Origin: Croceibacterium_B sp963811255
GTDB lineage: Bacteria; Pseudomonadota; Alphaproteobacteria; Sphingomonadales; Sphingomonadaceae
Length of the DNA: 64,000 bases
Direction: 5' to 3'
Assembly (NCBI GenBank): GCA_963811255.1
Contig: CAWEQI010000001.1
Location: 620,001 to 684,000 of the forward strand
Shown here: positions 43,273 to 52,681 of the stretch, one piece after another
Position numbering within the stretch: position 1 is the stretch's first letter
Layout of the letters: every line of letters begins with the position of its first letter
The notes under the pieces: model-generated
What the model was told of the DNA's origin: nothing
The model's input: the letters and a program-made list of their open reading frames with translations, nothing else
The model's database searches: none
Translations under genes and position numbers: made by a program

Positions 43273-43694
43273 CCGGCCTCACGCTGGAGCGGCTCGAGAC
43301 CATGTCGCCCGCGCAATTGCGGGCGGCATGGCGTGAGCAATATCGTTCCCCCGCTCCGGACATCGCGCCTGACCTGCTGCGCCGCGGTGTCGCGTACAAG
43401 ATGCAGGAGCGCCGGTTCGGCAAACTCGCATCATTCACGAGGCGCGAACTCGACAGGATCGTCACACGGCTGGAGCAGGGCGGCGAGGCTGGCAACCTCA
43501 GCCCTGCGAAACTCAAGCCCGGCACCCGATTGATCCGCAGCTGGCATGGCACGGTGCACCAGGTCCTGGTCCTTGCCGACGGGTTCGAACATGAAGGCCG
43601 ATCCTATCGCAGCCTCAGCCAGATCGCCCGCGCGATCACCGGTGCGCACTGGTCGGGACCCCGCTTTTTCGGTCTGGTGAAGACCGATGGCTGA
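43269..43694 (+). CDS. DUF2924 domain protein
   Basis: This 141-residue protein matches DUF2924: LERLETMSPAQLRAAWREQ, LLRRGVAYKMQERRFG, then the C-terminal KPGTRLIRSWHGTVHQVLVL and GRSYRSLSQIARAITGAHWS. The C-terminal part likely binds DNA. It is translationally coupled to both the DUF3489 gene (overlap at 43269) and the recombinase (overlap at 43687). Confidence 0.87.
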   Translation: MTGLTLERLETMSPAQLRAAWREQYRSPAPDIAPDLLRRGVAYKMQERRFGKLASFTRRELDRIVTRLEQGGEAGNLSPAKLKPGTRLIRSWHGTVHQVLVLADGFEHEGRSYRSLSQIARAITGAHWSGPRFFGLVKTDG

Positions 43695-44994
43695 TCGAAA
43701 GCGCTGTGCGATTTATACGAGGAAATCGACCGAGGAAGGTCTGGAGCAGGATTTCAACAGCCTCGACGCGCAACGCGAGGCCTGCGCCGCATATATCCTG
43801 AGCCAGGCCGGTGAAGGGTGGGAGGCAATTGCCGAACACTATGACGATGGCGGCTGGTCCGGCGGCAACATGGACCGGCCCGCCCTCAGCCAGTTGCTCG
43901 GTGACGTCGAGGCCGGCAAGATCGATGTGATCGTCGTCTACAAGGTCGACCGCCTGACCCGGAGTCTGGCCGACTTTGCCAAGATCGTCGAAAAGCTCGA
44001 TGCGCGCGGCGCGTCTTTCGTCAGCGTTACACAAGCCTTCAACACGACCAGCAGCATGGGACGGCTGACACTCAATGTCCTGCTCTCCTTCGCCCAGTTC
44101 GAACGCGAGGTCACCGGCGAACGCATTCGCGACAAGATCGCGGCGTCGAAGAAGAAAGGCATGTGGATGGGCGGCGCCGTTCCCCTTGGTTATCGCGTGG
44201 AGCAGCGCAAGCTGCTGATCGAACCAGCCGAAGCCGAAGCCGTGCGCCACATCTTCGAGCGCTATCTGGAACTCAGGTCGATCCCCATGCTCGTCGACGA
44301 TCTGGCGCGCGACGGATATCGCACTCGCAGACGGGTTCTGGCCGACGGACGTGTCATCGGCAATGTCTGCTTCGGCCGGGGTGCGCTGGGCCTGATGCTC
44401 AAAAATCCCATCTACATTGGCAAGATCCGCCACAAGGACCTGGTCCACGATGGCGAGCATGAAGCCATCATGGACAGGGCCACTTTCGACGCCGTGCAGG
44501 AAAACCTGAAGCGCAACAATCATGAGAAGGTGGTGGGCAAGAGGACAAGCCGACCCAGCCTCTTGACCGGGATGCTGACCGATCCAGATGGAAAGCCGAT
44601 GTCGCCCAGCCGCGGCAAGAAGGGTGCAAAGACCTATTGCTATTACGTCACCCGAATCGGGCCCGGCGAGGACCGCGACAAGATCTGGCGCTTCCCGACC
44701 GGTGAGATCGATCCCATCGTCGTCGAAGCGATCGCCCGCCGTCTCGAGCAGCCGACGGCCTCTGGCATCACCGACCCGGCCGAGTGGACGAGCCGCAGCG
44801 AAATAAACCGCGCCATGGCCGGGATGCTGCGCGATGGCTCTACGATCGAACAGCGCGAAGCGTTGATCAAACTGCAAACGGAGCGTTCAGCTGAAGAAGC
44901 AACTCGGTTGACGTCACCTTCACTTGCCCCGCTGATCCTGCGCCCACAGCAATCAGCGTCCCGGCGACTCTTGTCCGCCGAGGCCACGAGATGA
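43687..44994 (+). CDS. Serine recombinase, C-terminally shortened by a probable frameshift
   Basis: This 435-residue resolvase-family enzyme has the catalytic domain (about 5-150; Ser14 in CAIYTRKSTEEG; the DRLTRSLADF motif) and the recombinase domain (about 160-280; KNPIYIGKIRHKD). A coiled region follows, but the zinc ribbon reads only weakly. Homologues are usually about 540 residues. The missing end lies in a different frame, in the next feature, so this gene is probably broken or misread. Confidence 0.85.
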   Translation: MADRKRCAIYTRKSTEEGLEQDFNSLDAQREACAAYILSQAGEGWEAIAEHYDDGGWSGGNMDRPALSQLLGDVEAGKIDVIVVYKVDRLTRSLADFAKIVEKLDARGASFVSVTQAFNTTSSMGRLTLNVLLSFAQFEREVTGERIRDKIAASKKKGMWMGGAVPLGYRVEQRKLLIEPAEAEAVRHIFERYLELRSIPMLVDDLARDGYRTRRRVLADGRVIGNVCFGRGALGLMLKNPIYIGKIRHKDLVHDGEHEAIMDRATFDAVQENLKRNNHEKVVGKRTSRPSLLTGMLTDPDGKPMSPSRGKKGAKTYCYYVTRIGPGEDRDKIWRFPTGEIDPIVVEAIARRLEQPTASGITDPAEWTSRSEINRAMAGMLRDGSTIEQREALIKLQTERSAEEATRLTSPSLAPLILRPQQSASRRLLSAEATR

Positions 44995-45299
44995 AGATCG
45001 CTGTGGCTCCCGACGACAGGTCGCCAGCAACATTGCCCGACCCCATTCTGGTCAAGCTCATGGGCCAGGCCTTCGCCGCGCGCGACTATCTTGTCGAAGG
45101 TCGGGAACGCAAGATCGTCTCGGATTACAGCAGGCGCCATCTGAACAGGCTGGCGCGGCTTGCCTGGCTCTCCCCCGACATCGTCTCCGAAATTCTCGAA
45201 GGCCGCCAGCCGCCGCATCTCACTGGCCGCTACCTTTTGCGCTGCGGAGATGTCCCCCTCGACTGGACTGCGCAGCGTGAATTTCTCGGGTTCGCCTGA
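44991..45299 (+). pseudogene. C-terminal fragment of the serine recombinase
   Basis: This frame encodes LVKLMGQAFAARDYLVEGRE and a helix-turn-helix LARLAWLSPDIVSEILEGRQ, the usual C-terminal tail of this recombinase group. Upstream of its ATG the same frame reads VPATLVRRGHEMKIAV, which also fits the family, so homology continues across the stop of the first part. That points to a frameshift between about 44880 and 44990, not a separate gene, though an ATGA overlap keeps a two-gene reading possible. Confidence 0.6.
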
Positions 45300-45510
45300 G
45301 TAGCCTTCCCCGCTCACGACCTTGCATCAGCAACCGGTGCCAGCGTTTTCGCCCTTCAGAGATATGGCGCGGATACTCGCCCGGCCGGCGCGCCAAAATC
45401 GTCTCTGTTTGCGGCCCACCAAACCGAGAGCGGATAAGTCGCTGATATTCGGGGACGAGTTTCTGGTCAGTCCGCGGCTCCCCGGTGCCAGCCGGAAAAT
45501 GTGGACTGAA

Positions 45511-45585
45511 TGGTGCTGCTGGAGAGGATTGAACTCTCGACCTCACCCTTACCAAGGGTGCGCTCTACCACTGAGCTACAGCAGC
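45511..45585 (-). tRNA. tRNA-Thr (anticodon GGT)
   Basis: The minus strand folds into a cloverleaf with acceptor stem GCTGCTG / CAGCAGC, anticodon loop TTGGTAA, T loop GAGTTCAATCC, and an encoded CCA. The mobile island ends about 210 bases beyond its 3-prime end. Confidence 0.97.
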
Positions 45586-45657
45586 CTGTCGGGACGGCGG
45601 CGCCTTAGCCCGAGCCACCCGCTTGTCAAGCACGCCACGCTGCGGCACGCAACCGCG

Positions 45658-45813
45658 ATGAGCGAACCGAAGGACAAGCCGACGCGCGAGGAGCGGCTCG
45701 CCGCCAAGCTGCGCGAGAACCTCAGGCGCCGCAAGGCGCAAAGCCGCGAAATGGACTCGCGAGCGAAGGTCGATGGCAAGGCAACTCTTCCCAAAGAGGG
45801 GCCGAATAGCTAG
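45658..45813 (+). CDS. Small conserved hypothetical protein (51 aa)
   Basis: This 51-residue charged protein (KDKPTREERLAAKLRENLRR, then RKAQSREMDSRAKVDG) is probably helical and disordered at the ends. It lies directly before gpmA in the same direction (37-base gap). The family is not recognised; the pattern recurs in sphingomonads as far as I recall. Confidence 0.6.
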   Translation: MSEPKDKPTREERLAAKLRENLRRRKAQSREMDSRAKVDGKATLPKEGPNS

Positions 45814-45850
45814 GGGCGAGTGCTCCCGATTGCCCTGAGGAGCGCTTTCC

Positions 45851-46537
45851 TTGCCCACGCTGATTCTCGTCCGCCACGGCCAGAGCCAGTGGAACCTGGA
45901 GAACCGCTTCACCGGCTGGTGGGACGTGGACCTGACCGAGAAGGGCGTCGCCGAGGCGATCGCCGCAGGCGAGCTGCTGGCGGAGACCGGCCTGCTGCCC
46001 GATGTCGCCTTCACCTCCGTCCAGGTGCGCGCGATCCGCACGCTGCACCTGGCGCTCGACGCCTGTCATCGGCTGTGGATCCCCGAGACCAAGCACTGGC
46101 GGCTGAACGAGCGGCACTATGGCGGCCTGACGGGGCTGAACAAGGCGGAGACGGCCGAGCAGCATGGCAAGGAGCAAGTGCACCTGTGGCGCCGCAGCTT
46201 CGACGTGCCGCCGCCGGTGCAGGACCGGGGCAGCGAATACGACGTGTCCGGCGATCCGCGCTACGCGGGCGTCGAGGTGCCGCGCACCGAAAGCCTGAAA
46301 CTGACCATCGAGCGGGTGCTGCCCTATTGGGAAAGCACTATCCGTCCGGTGCTGGCGAGCGGCAAGACCGTGTTGATTTCGGCCCACGGCAACAGCCTGC
46401 GCGCCTTGGTGAAGCATCTCTCGCACATTTCCGACGAGGACATTCCGGCGCTGGAGATTCCCACCGGCGAGCCGATCGTCTACGAGTTCGACGAGAGCAT
46501 GAAACCGGGCGAGCGCCATTATCTGAAGGAGCGATAG
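45851..46537 (+). CDS. gpmA: 2,3-bisphosphoglycerate-dependent phosphoglycerate mutase
   Basis: This 228-residue glycolytic enzyme interconverts 3- and 2-phosphoglycerate through a phospho-histidine. The catalytic His9 is in LVRHGQSQWN, the second His in ISAHGNSLRA, and the substrate loop WRLNERHYGGLTG is present. The start is a TTG at 45851 with GAGGAGCG before it; no better ATG lies nearby. It ends one base before purE. Confidence 0.95.
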   Translation: MPTLILVRHGQSQWNLENRFTGWWDVDLTEKGVAEAIAAGELLAETGLLPDVAFTSVQVRAIRTLHLALDACHRLWIPETKHWRLNERHYGGLTGLNKAETAEQHGKEQVHLWRRSFDVPPPVQDRGSEYDVSGDPRYAGVEVPRTESLKLTIERVLPYWESTIRPVLASGKTVLISAHGNSLRALVKHLSHISDEDIPALEIPTGEPIVYEFDESMKPGERHYLKER

Positions 46538-46538
46538 G

Positions 46539-47036
46539 ATGTCCGCACCAGTCGCCCCACAAGTCGCCATCGTCATGGGCAGCCAGTCCGACTGGGCGAC
46601 CATGAAGTGCGCCGCCGCGGTGCTCGACGAGCTGGGCGTCGCATACGAGGCGCGGATCGTCTCGGCCCACCGCACGCCCGAGCGAATGTACGCCTTTGCC
46701 AAGGGCGCGGCGAACGCCGGGTTCAAGGTGATCGTCGCCGGGGCCGGCGGCGCGGCCCATTTGCCGGGCATGCTCTCCTCGCTGACCCACCTGCCGGTGC
46801 TCGGCGTGCCGGTCGAATCGAAGGCGCTCAAGGGCCTGGATAGCCTGCTGTCGATCGTGCAGATGCCGGCCGGGGTGCCGACCGGGACGCTGGCGATCGG
46901 CGAAGCGGGCGCAACCAACGCCGGCATTCTCGCCGCTTCGATCCTGGCGCTGTCCGACGAGCCGCTGTCGCAGCGCCTGCAGGCGTGGCGCGCGGCGCGG
47001 ACCGATGCGGTGGGCGAGAAACCCACAAGCGAATGA
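46539..47036 (+). CDS. purE: N5-carboxyaminoimidazole ribonucleotide mutase
   Basis: This 165-residue enzyme performs the second step of the bacterial two-step AIR carboxylation in purine synthesis. It has the class I PurE motifs VAIVMGSQSDWATM, SAHRTPERM and GAGGAAHLPGM. It is translationally coupled to purK (ATGA overlap at 47033). Confidence 0.97.
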   Translation: MSAPVAPQVAIVMGSQSDWATMKCAAAVLDELGVAYEARIVSAHRTPERMYAFAKGAANAGFKVIVAGAGGAAHLPGMLSSLTHLPVLGVPVESKALKGLDSLLSIVQMPAGVPTGTLAIGEAGATNAGILAASILALSDEPLSQRLQAWRAARTDAVGEKPTSE

Positions 47037-48088
47037 TCCCTCCCGGCAGCACCATCGGCATCCTCGGCGGCGGGCAGCTCGGGCGCATGCTGGCGGTGGC
47101 CGCGGCGCAGCTCGGCTATCGCTGCCACGCCTACGATCCGAATGCCGACAGCGGCGCGGCCGAAGTGTGCGCAGCTTTCACCAGCGCACCGTGGTTCGAC
47201 CGCAACGCACTCGGCAATTTCGCCGCCGAATGCGATGTCGTGACGTACGAGTTCGAGAACGTGCCGGCGGGCCCGCTCGCGCTCGTCCCTCCGGGCAAGC
47301 TGTGGCCGCCGGTGCGCGCGCTCGAGACCGCGCAGGACCGGCTGCACGAGAAGGCCTTCGCCGAGAATTGCGGCGGGCGCACCGCCCCCTATGCGACCGT
47401 GGATTCGGCCGACGACCTGCTGCGGGCGGTCGAGCGGATCGGCGCGCCGGGTATCCTCAAGACCCGCCGCGAGGGCTACGACGGCAAGGGCCAGTGGCGC
47501 ATCGAGTCCGCACGCGATGCCGAGGGGCTGCGGCTGCCGGCGAGCAACATGATCTACGAAGGCTTCGTTCACTTCTCGGCCGAGTTCTCGGTCATCCTGG
47601 TGCGCGGCGGCGACGGCGAGGTGCGCTTCTGGGACAGCCCGTGCAACACCCACAAGGGCGGCGTCCTGGCGACCTCCAGCCTGCCGGCTCCGGCGGCGGT
47701 GGACGAGCAGGTGCCCGCCGCGCGCGAGCTGGCCGGACGGATCGCCGAAGCGCTCGGCTACGTCGGCGTGCTGGCGTGCGAATTCTTCGCCACCGACGCC
47801 GGGCCGGTATTCAACGAAATGGCCCCGCGGGTGCACAATTCGGGCCACTGGACGATCGAGGGCGCGGTCGTCAGCCAGTTCGAGAACCACGTGCGCGCGG
47901 TGTGCGGCCTGCCGCTGGGCGACACCCGCACGATTGCCCCGCGGGTCGAAATGGAGAACCTGCTCGGCCGCGAGGTGGAACGCGCGGCGGAAATTCTCGC
48001 CGAACCGGAGGCCCACCTGCACCTCTACGGCAAGGGCGAGGCGCGCGAAGGGCGTAAGATGGGCCATGTGACGAGGCTCGGCTGGTGA
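47033..48088 (+). CDS. purK: 5-(carboxyamino)imidazole ribonucleotide synthase
   Basis: This 351-residue ATP-grasp enzyme makes N5-CAIR from AIR, bicarbonate and ATP. It starts GSTIGILGGGQLGRMLAVAA, with an ATP-grasp core (ILKTRREGYDGKGQW) and the C-terminal EMAPRVHNSGHWTIEGA. The ATG at 47033 gives the normal N-terminus; the frame is open further upstream. Its last four bases overlap the folA start. Confidence 0.97.
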   Translation: MIPPGSTIGILGGGQLGRMLAVAAAQLGYRCHAYDPNADSGAAEVCAAFTSAPWFDRNALGNFAAECDVVTYEFENVPAGPLALVPPGKLWPPVRALETAQDRLHEKAFAENCGGRTAPYATVDSADDLLRAVERIGAPGILKTRREGYDGKGQWRIESARDAEGLRLPASNMIYEGFVHFSAEFSVILVRGGDGEVRFWDSPCNTHKGGVLATSSLPAPAAVDEQVPAARELAGRIAEALGYVGVLACEFFATDAGPVFNEMAPRVHNSGHWTIEGAVVSQFENHVRAVCGLPLGDTRTIAPRVEMENLLGREVERAAEILAEPEAHLHLYGKGEAREGRKMGHVTRLGW

Positions 48089-48575
48089 GCAAGCCGCGCG
48101 AGGTCGTGTACGTGGTCGCGCGGGCCGACAACGGCGTGATCGCCCGCGACGGCAAGGTGCCGTGGCGCATCCGCGAAGACCTCAAGCGCTTCGTCGCCCA
48201 CACCACCGGCACGCCGATGATCATGGGCCGCAAGACCTTCGAGAGCTTGGCCGAACCGCTCAAGGGCCGGCGGCACATCGTGCTGACCCGCAACCGCGAA
48301 TGGTCGGCGCCCGGCGCGGAAGTCGTCCATTCGCCCGAAGAGGCGCTGGCCCTCGCCGGCGAAGGCGACGTGAGCGTGATCGGCGGGGCGGAGATATACG
48401 AGCTGTTCCTGCCGTGGGCGACGCGGATCGAGCTGACCGAGGTCCACGAGGACACGCCGGGCGACGTGGTGATGACGTACCCGGGCAGCGAGTGGGTCGA
48501 AGTCTCGCGCGAGGAGCGCCCCGCCGACGAGCAAGTGGCCGGCGCACAGCTTCGTGACGCTGGAACGCCGACTGA
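48085..48575 (+). CDS. folA: Dihydrofolate reductase, frameshifted near the 3-prime end
   Basis: The first 150 residues are normal DHFR: VYVVARADNGVIARDGKVPW, the catalytic Asp in REDLKRF, and GRKTFESL. Near 48535 the frame moves: an extra G in CAAGTGGCC breaks the usual DEQWPAHSFVTLERR ending, which continues in another frame. A second extra base (C near 48572) hides the natural TGA at 48573-48575. Removing both gives a 162-residue DHFR. As the enzyme is normally essential, sequencing error is the likeliest cause. It reduces dihydrofolate to tetrahydrofolate. Confidence 0.85.
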
Positions 48576-49533
48576 TCCGCCTCGATCACCGGCAGCCGAT
48601 TCCGAAGGACTTGCGCGGCGGGATCGTCGCGTTGGGCAACTTCGACGGGTTTCACCTCGGCCACCAGGCGGTGGTGCGCGAGGCGGTCGAGTGGGCCTGG
48701 GAGCAGGGTCGCCCGGCGATCGTCGCCACGTTCGATCCGCACCCGGTGCGCCACTTCGCGCCGCACGTGCCGGCGTTCCGCCTGACCACCCTCGACCAGC
48801 GCGAGGAGCTGTTCGCCCAGGCCGGGGCGGAGGCGATGCTGGTGTTCCACTTCGACGGGGAGCTGGCCGGCACGACGGCGGAGGACTTCGTGGTCCGGCT
48901 GCTGGGCCAGCACATCGGCGCGTGCGGCGTGGTCACCGGCGAGGACTTCACCTTCGGCAAGGGCCGCGGCGGCAACCTTGCGGTGTTGCGCGAGACCGGC
49001 GCGGCGTGCGGGATCGAGGCGCGCGCGGTCGGTCCAGTGATGGACGGCGGCCGGCCGGTCTCCTCGAGCCGCATCCGCGACGCGCTCAAGGCCGGCGACT
49101 GCGCGGAAGCGGCGCGGCTGCTGACCCGCCCGTTCGCCATCCGCGGCGAGGTGATCCACGGCGACAAGCGCGGGCGGGCGATCGGCTATCCCACGGCCAA
49201 CATGGAGTTCGGTCCCTATCTGCGCCCGCGGTTCGGCATCTACGCGGTGACTGGACGGATGCTGTCGACCGGCGAGGAGCTGAAGGGCGCCGCCAGCCTG
49301 GGCATCCGGCCGACGTTCGACCCGCCGAAGGAGCTGCTCGAGCCCTATTTCTTCGACTTCGACCGGCGAGTCTACGGGCAGGCAATCGAAGTCGCGCTGA
49401 TCCGCTTCCTGCGGCCGGAGATGAAGTTCGACGGCGTCGATGAGCTGAAGGCGCAGATGGCGAAGGATTGCGCGCGGCCGCGAGCTTGCTCGCGAAACGC
49501 CGTTACGCGCTGTTCCGGCTGAAACCCGGGTGA
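48554..49533 (+). CDS. ribF: Bifunctional riboflavin kinase/FAD synthetase, frameshifted ends
   Basis: The intact middle shows the FAD synthetase domain (GIVALGNFDGFHLGHQAVV), the SSSRIRDALKAGD segment and the flavokinase domain (GRAIGYPTANMEF, then ASLGIRPTFD). The enzyme makes FMN and FAD from riboflavin. The natural start is probably ATG-ATC-CGC near 48571, broken by the extra C that also affects folA; as written, the frame opens at a GTG at 48554. Near 49475 the last 20 residues shift frame; the natural ending RYALFRLKPG stops at 49533 rather than 49522. Confidence 0.85.
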
Positions 49534-49558
49534 CACATTTGCGAAGTGTCACCTTTTT
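49529..49558 (+). terminator. Rho-independent terminator after ribF
   Basis: GGTGACAC / GTGTCACC forms an 8-bp stem with a 9-base loop, followed at once by TTTTT. It overlaps the natural ribF stop codon. A partial second copy of the left arm (CGGGTGACACATTGGCGAA) occurs at 49597-49614. Confidence 0.8.
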
Positions 49559-49772
49559 GGCCAAAACGTATTCCCCGGCGATTTTCGCTTGGGCGGCGGG
49601 TGACACATTGGCGAACCGGGTGTATCGTCGGATCGGGGCATCGTCGCAAACATGTGCGGCTGGCGGCGATAACCGTTCTCTCGCGCCTTTGCGTACGACG
49701 AGCCTTTCTCTCTCTGCGCCTCTGCGCGAACAAATTGCGCCCCGCGCCCGCCCCCGCTAAGGCGCGCGCCTG

Positions 49773-52681
49773 ATGTCCGAACCGCGCGACTACCGTCCGA
49801 CGGTCTTCCTGCCGAAGACCGACTTCCCGATGAAAGCCGGCCTTCCCGCAGAAGGAGCCGGGCATTCTCGCGCGCTGGGAGGCCGAGGGGCTTTACGAGC
49901 AGGTCCGCGCCAGCCGCAGGGGGCGGCGAAAAATTCATCCTGCATGACGGCCCGCCTTACGCCAACGGCGACATGCACATCGGCCACGCGCTCAACCACG
50001 TGCTCAAGGACATGGTCGTGCGCACGCAGACGCTGCTCGGCAAGGACGCGCCCTACGTGCCCGGGTGGGACTGCCACGGCCTGCCGATCGAGTGGAAGGT
50101 CGAGGAAGAGTACCGCAAGAAGAAGCTGCAACAAGGACGAGGTCCCGGCGAAGGAATTCCGCGCCGAATGCCGCGCCTACGCCCAGCACTGGGTCGACGT
50201 GCAGCGCGAGCAATTGAAGCGCCTCGGCATCGGCGGCGACTGGGAGCATCCCTACCTGACGATGCAGTTCGACAGCGAGGCGACGATCGTCGCCGAACTG
50301 CTCAAGTTCGCCGAGAGCGGGCAGCTCTACCGCGGCGCCAAGCCGGTGATGTGGAGCCCGGTCGAAAAGACCGCGCTGGCCGAGGCCGAGGTCGAGTACG
50401 AGGACATCGTCTCGACGCAGATCGACGTGGCGTTCGAGATCGTCGAGAGCCCGATCCCCGAGCTGGTCGGCGCCTACGCGGTGATCTGGACGACCACGCC
50501 GTGGACGATCCCGGTGAACCAGGCGATCGCCTATGGGCCGGAGGTTGAGTACGTTCTCGCCTTCACTGCGAGGTCGAGACTGCAAGGATACCGTATCGAG
50601 CTGAACTTCTCGGGAATGCTGTCGCTACGTTGTCGCAAGTGATCTGGTGGACGCCCTCTGCTCGGCTCAAGGCCAACGATCGACGGGCCAATTCGTCCGT
50701 GTCGATGCCGAGGTCACAACGCTTCAAAGGCTCCGACCTCGCCGGCACCGTCGCCCGCCACCCGATGCACCGCCTCGGCGGGTTCTTCGCCGAGCCGCGG
50801 CCCCTGCTGCCGGGCGAGTTCGTCACCACCGACAGCGGCACCGGGCTGGTCCACATGGCGCCCGATCACGGCGAGGACGATTTCGAGCTGTGCCGCCACT
50901 ACGGGCTGCTGCCGCAGTTCGCGGTCGAGGCCGACGGGCGCTATCGCGACAATTGGCTGTGGCTGCCGCGCACCGACGAGCGCTCGATGAGCGTCATCAA
51001 CCCCAAGTTCAACGCGCCCGACGGGCCGATCTGCTCTGACTTGCGCGAAGCGGGCGCGCTGCTCGCCGCTTCGACCGATTACCGCCACTCCTACCCGCAC
51101 TCGTGGCGCAGCAAGGCCAAGGTGATCTTCCGCTGCACGCCGCAGTGGTTCGTGCCGATGGACCATCCGCTCAACCGGCAGATCCCGCTGTGCGACGTCG
51201 AGGAAGCGATCCGCTCCGAGCAGGGCGAGAACCGCACCTTGCGCGGGCATCGCCATGGCCGAGATCGACCGCGTGCGCTTCGTGCCCGAGAAGGGCCGCA
51301 ACCGCATCGGCGCATGGTCGCCGGGCGGCCCGACTGGGTGCTCAGCCGCCAGCGCGCGTGGGGCGTGCCGATCACGCTGTTCGTGAACAAGCAGGATGGC
51401 GAGTACCTGGTCGATCCCGAAGTCAACGCGCGGATCGTCGCTGCGGTGCGCGAGCAGGGGGTCGATGCGTGGAGCGACGCAAACGCGCAGGCGCTGCTCG
51501 GTAACGACTACAGGGCCGAGGATTACGAGCGGGTCGTCGACATCCTCGACGTGTGGTTCGATTCGGGCTCGACCCACGCGTTCGTGCTCGAAAGCGGGCG
51601 CTGGCCCGACCTCAAGTGGCCGGCCGACCTCTATCTCGAAGGCTCCGACCAGCATCGCGGTTGGTTCCAGTCCTCGCTGCTCGAATCCTGCGCCACTCGC
51701 GGTCGCGCGCCCTACGAGGCGGTGCTGACCCACGGCTTCACGATGGACCAGCGCGGCGAGAAGATGTCCAAATCCAAGGGCAACACCGTCGATCCGCTCA
51801 AGGTGATGGAGACCTACGGCGCCGACATCATCCGGCTGTGGGCGCTGAGCGTCGATTACACCGAGGATCACCGCATCGGCGACGAAATCCTTAAGGGCGT
51901 TTCCGACCAGTACCGCAAGCTGCGCAACACCTTCCGCTACTTGCTCGGCGCGCTTGGCGGCTTCGCCGAGAGCGAGCGGCTGCCGGTCGGGGAAATGCCC
52001 GAGCTGGAGCGCTACATTCTTGCGCTGCTCGGCGAACTCGATGCGACGCTGCGCACCGCGGTCGCCGAATTCGACTTCAACGCCTACACCCGCGCGCTGG
52101 TCGACTTCTGCAACGAGGACCTGTCGGCCTTCTATTTCGATATCCGCAAGGATTCGCTCTACTGCGACGCGCCGGACGACCCGCGCCGCCGCGCCTGCCG
52201 CACCGTGCTCGACACGCTGTTCCACGCGCTGATCCGCTACGCCGCGCCGGTGCTGGTGTTCACCGCCGAGGAAGTGTGGGGCACGCGCTACCCCGATGCC
52301 GGCAGCGTGCACCTGCTGGAGTGGCCCGAGGTGCCCCCCGCCGAGGTGGACCGAACGCGCTGGCGCGATCTGCGCGGCCTACGCGAACAGGTGACCGAGG
52401 CGATCGAGCCGCTGCGGCGCGACAAGCTGGTCCGCTCGAGCCTCGAGGCCGAGGTGGTGGTGCCCGCCAGCGCGGTGCCCGAGCGCGTGAGCGATGATTT
52501 GCTCGCCGAACTGTTCATCAGCGCCACGGTTTCGCGGGGCACCGACGACCGAGTCGGCGTGCGCCCGTCCGACGACCACAAGTGCGGCCGCTGCTGGCGG
52601 CTGCTGCCCGAAGTGCCCGAGGACGGCGGCCTGTGCGCCCGCTGCGCCGAGGTGGTGCAGGAAATGGACCAGCCCGCATGA
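49773..52681 (+). CDS. ileS: Isoleucyl-tRNA synthetase, with several frameshifts
   Basis: Domains of a full IleRS can be followed across three frames: HIGH motif in GDMHIGHALNHVLKD (near 49967-50010), editing domain, KMSKS motif in RGEKMSKSKGNTVDP (near 51750), anticodon-binding domain and a C-terminal zinc site (CGRCWRLLPE, CARCAEVV). The frame changes at about 49851 (extra G), 49921 (extra G in a G run), 50131 (extra C), 50560-50730 (at least two), 51257 (extra G) and 51331 (missing base). IleRS is essential, so these are most likely sequence errors. The end overlaps lspA by four bases. Confidence 0.88.

Noticed and set aside
45300..45585. tRNA-Thr as the integration site of the island
   Set aside because: The island lies on the correct side, but I found no second copy of the tRNA 3-prime end near 37 kb, and serine recombinases rarely use tRNA genes.
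48085..49443. Single 452-residue protein starting with DHFR
   Set aside because: After about residue 150 the frame is an artefact of an extra base and runs as a shadow of ribF.
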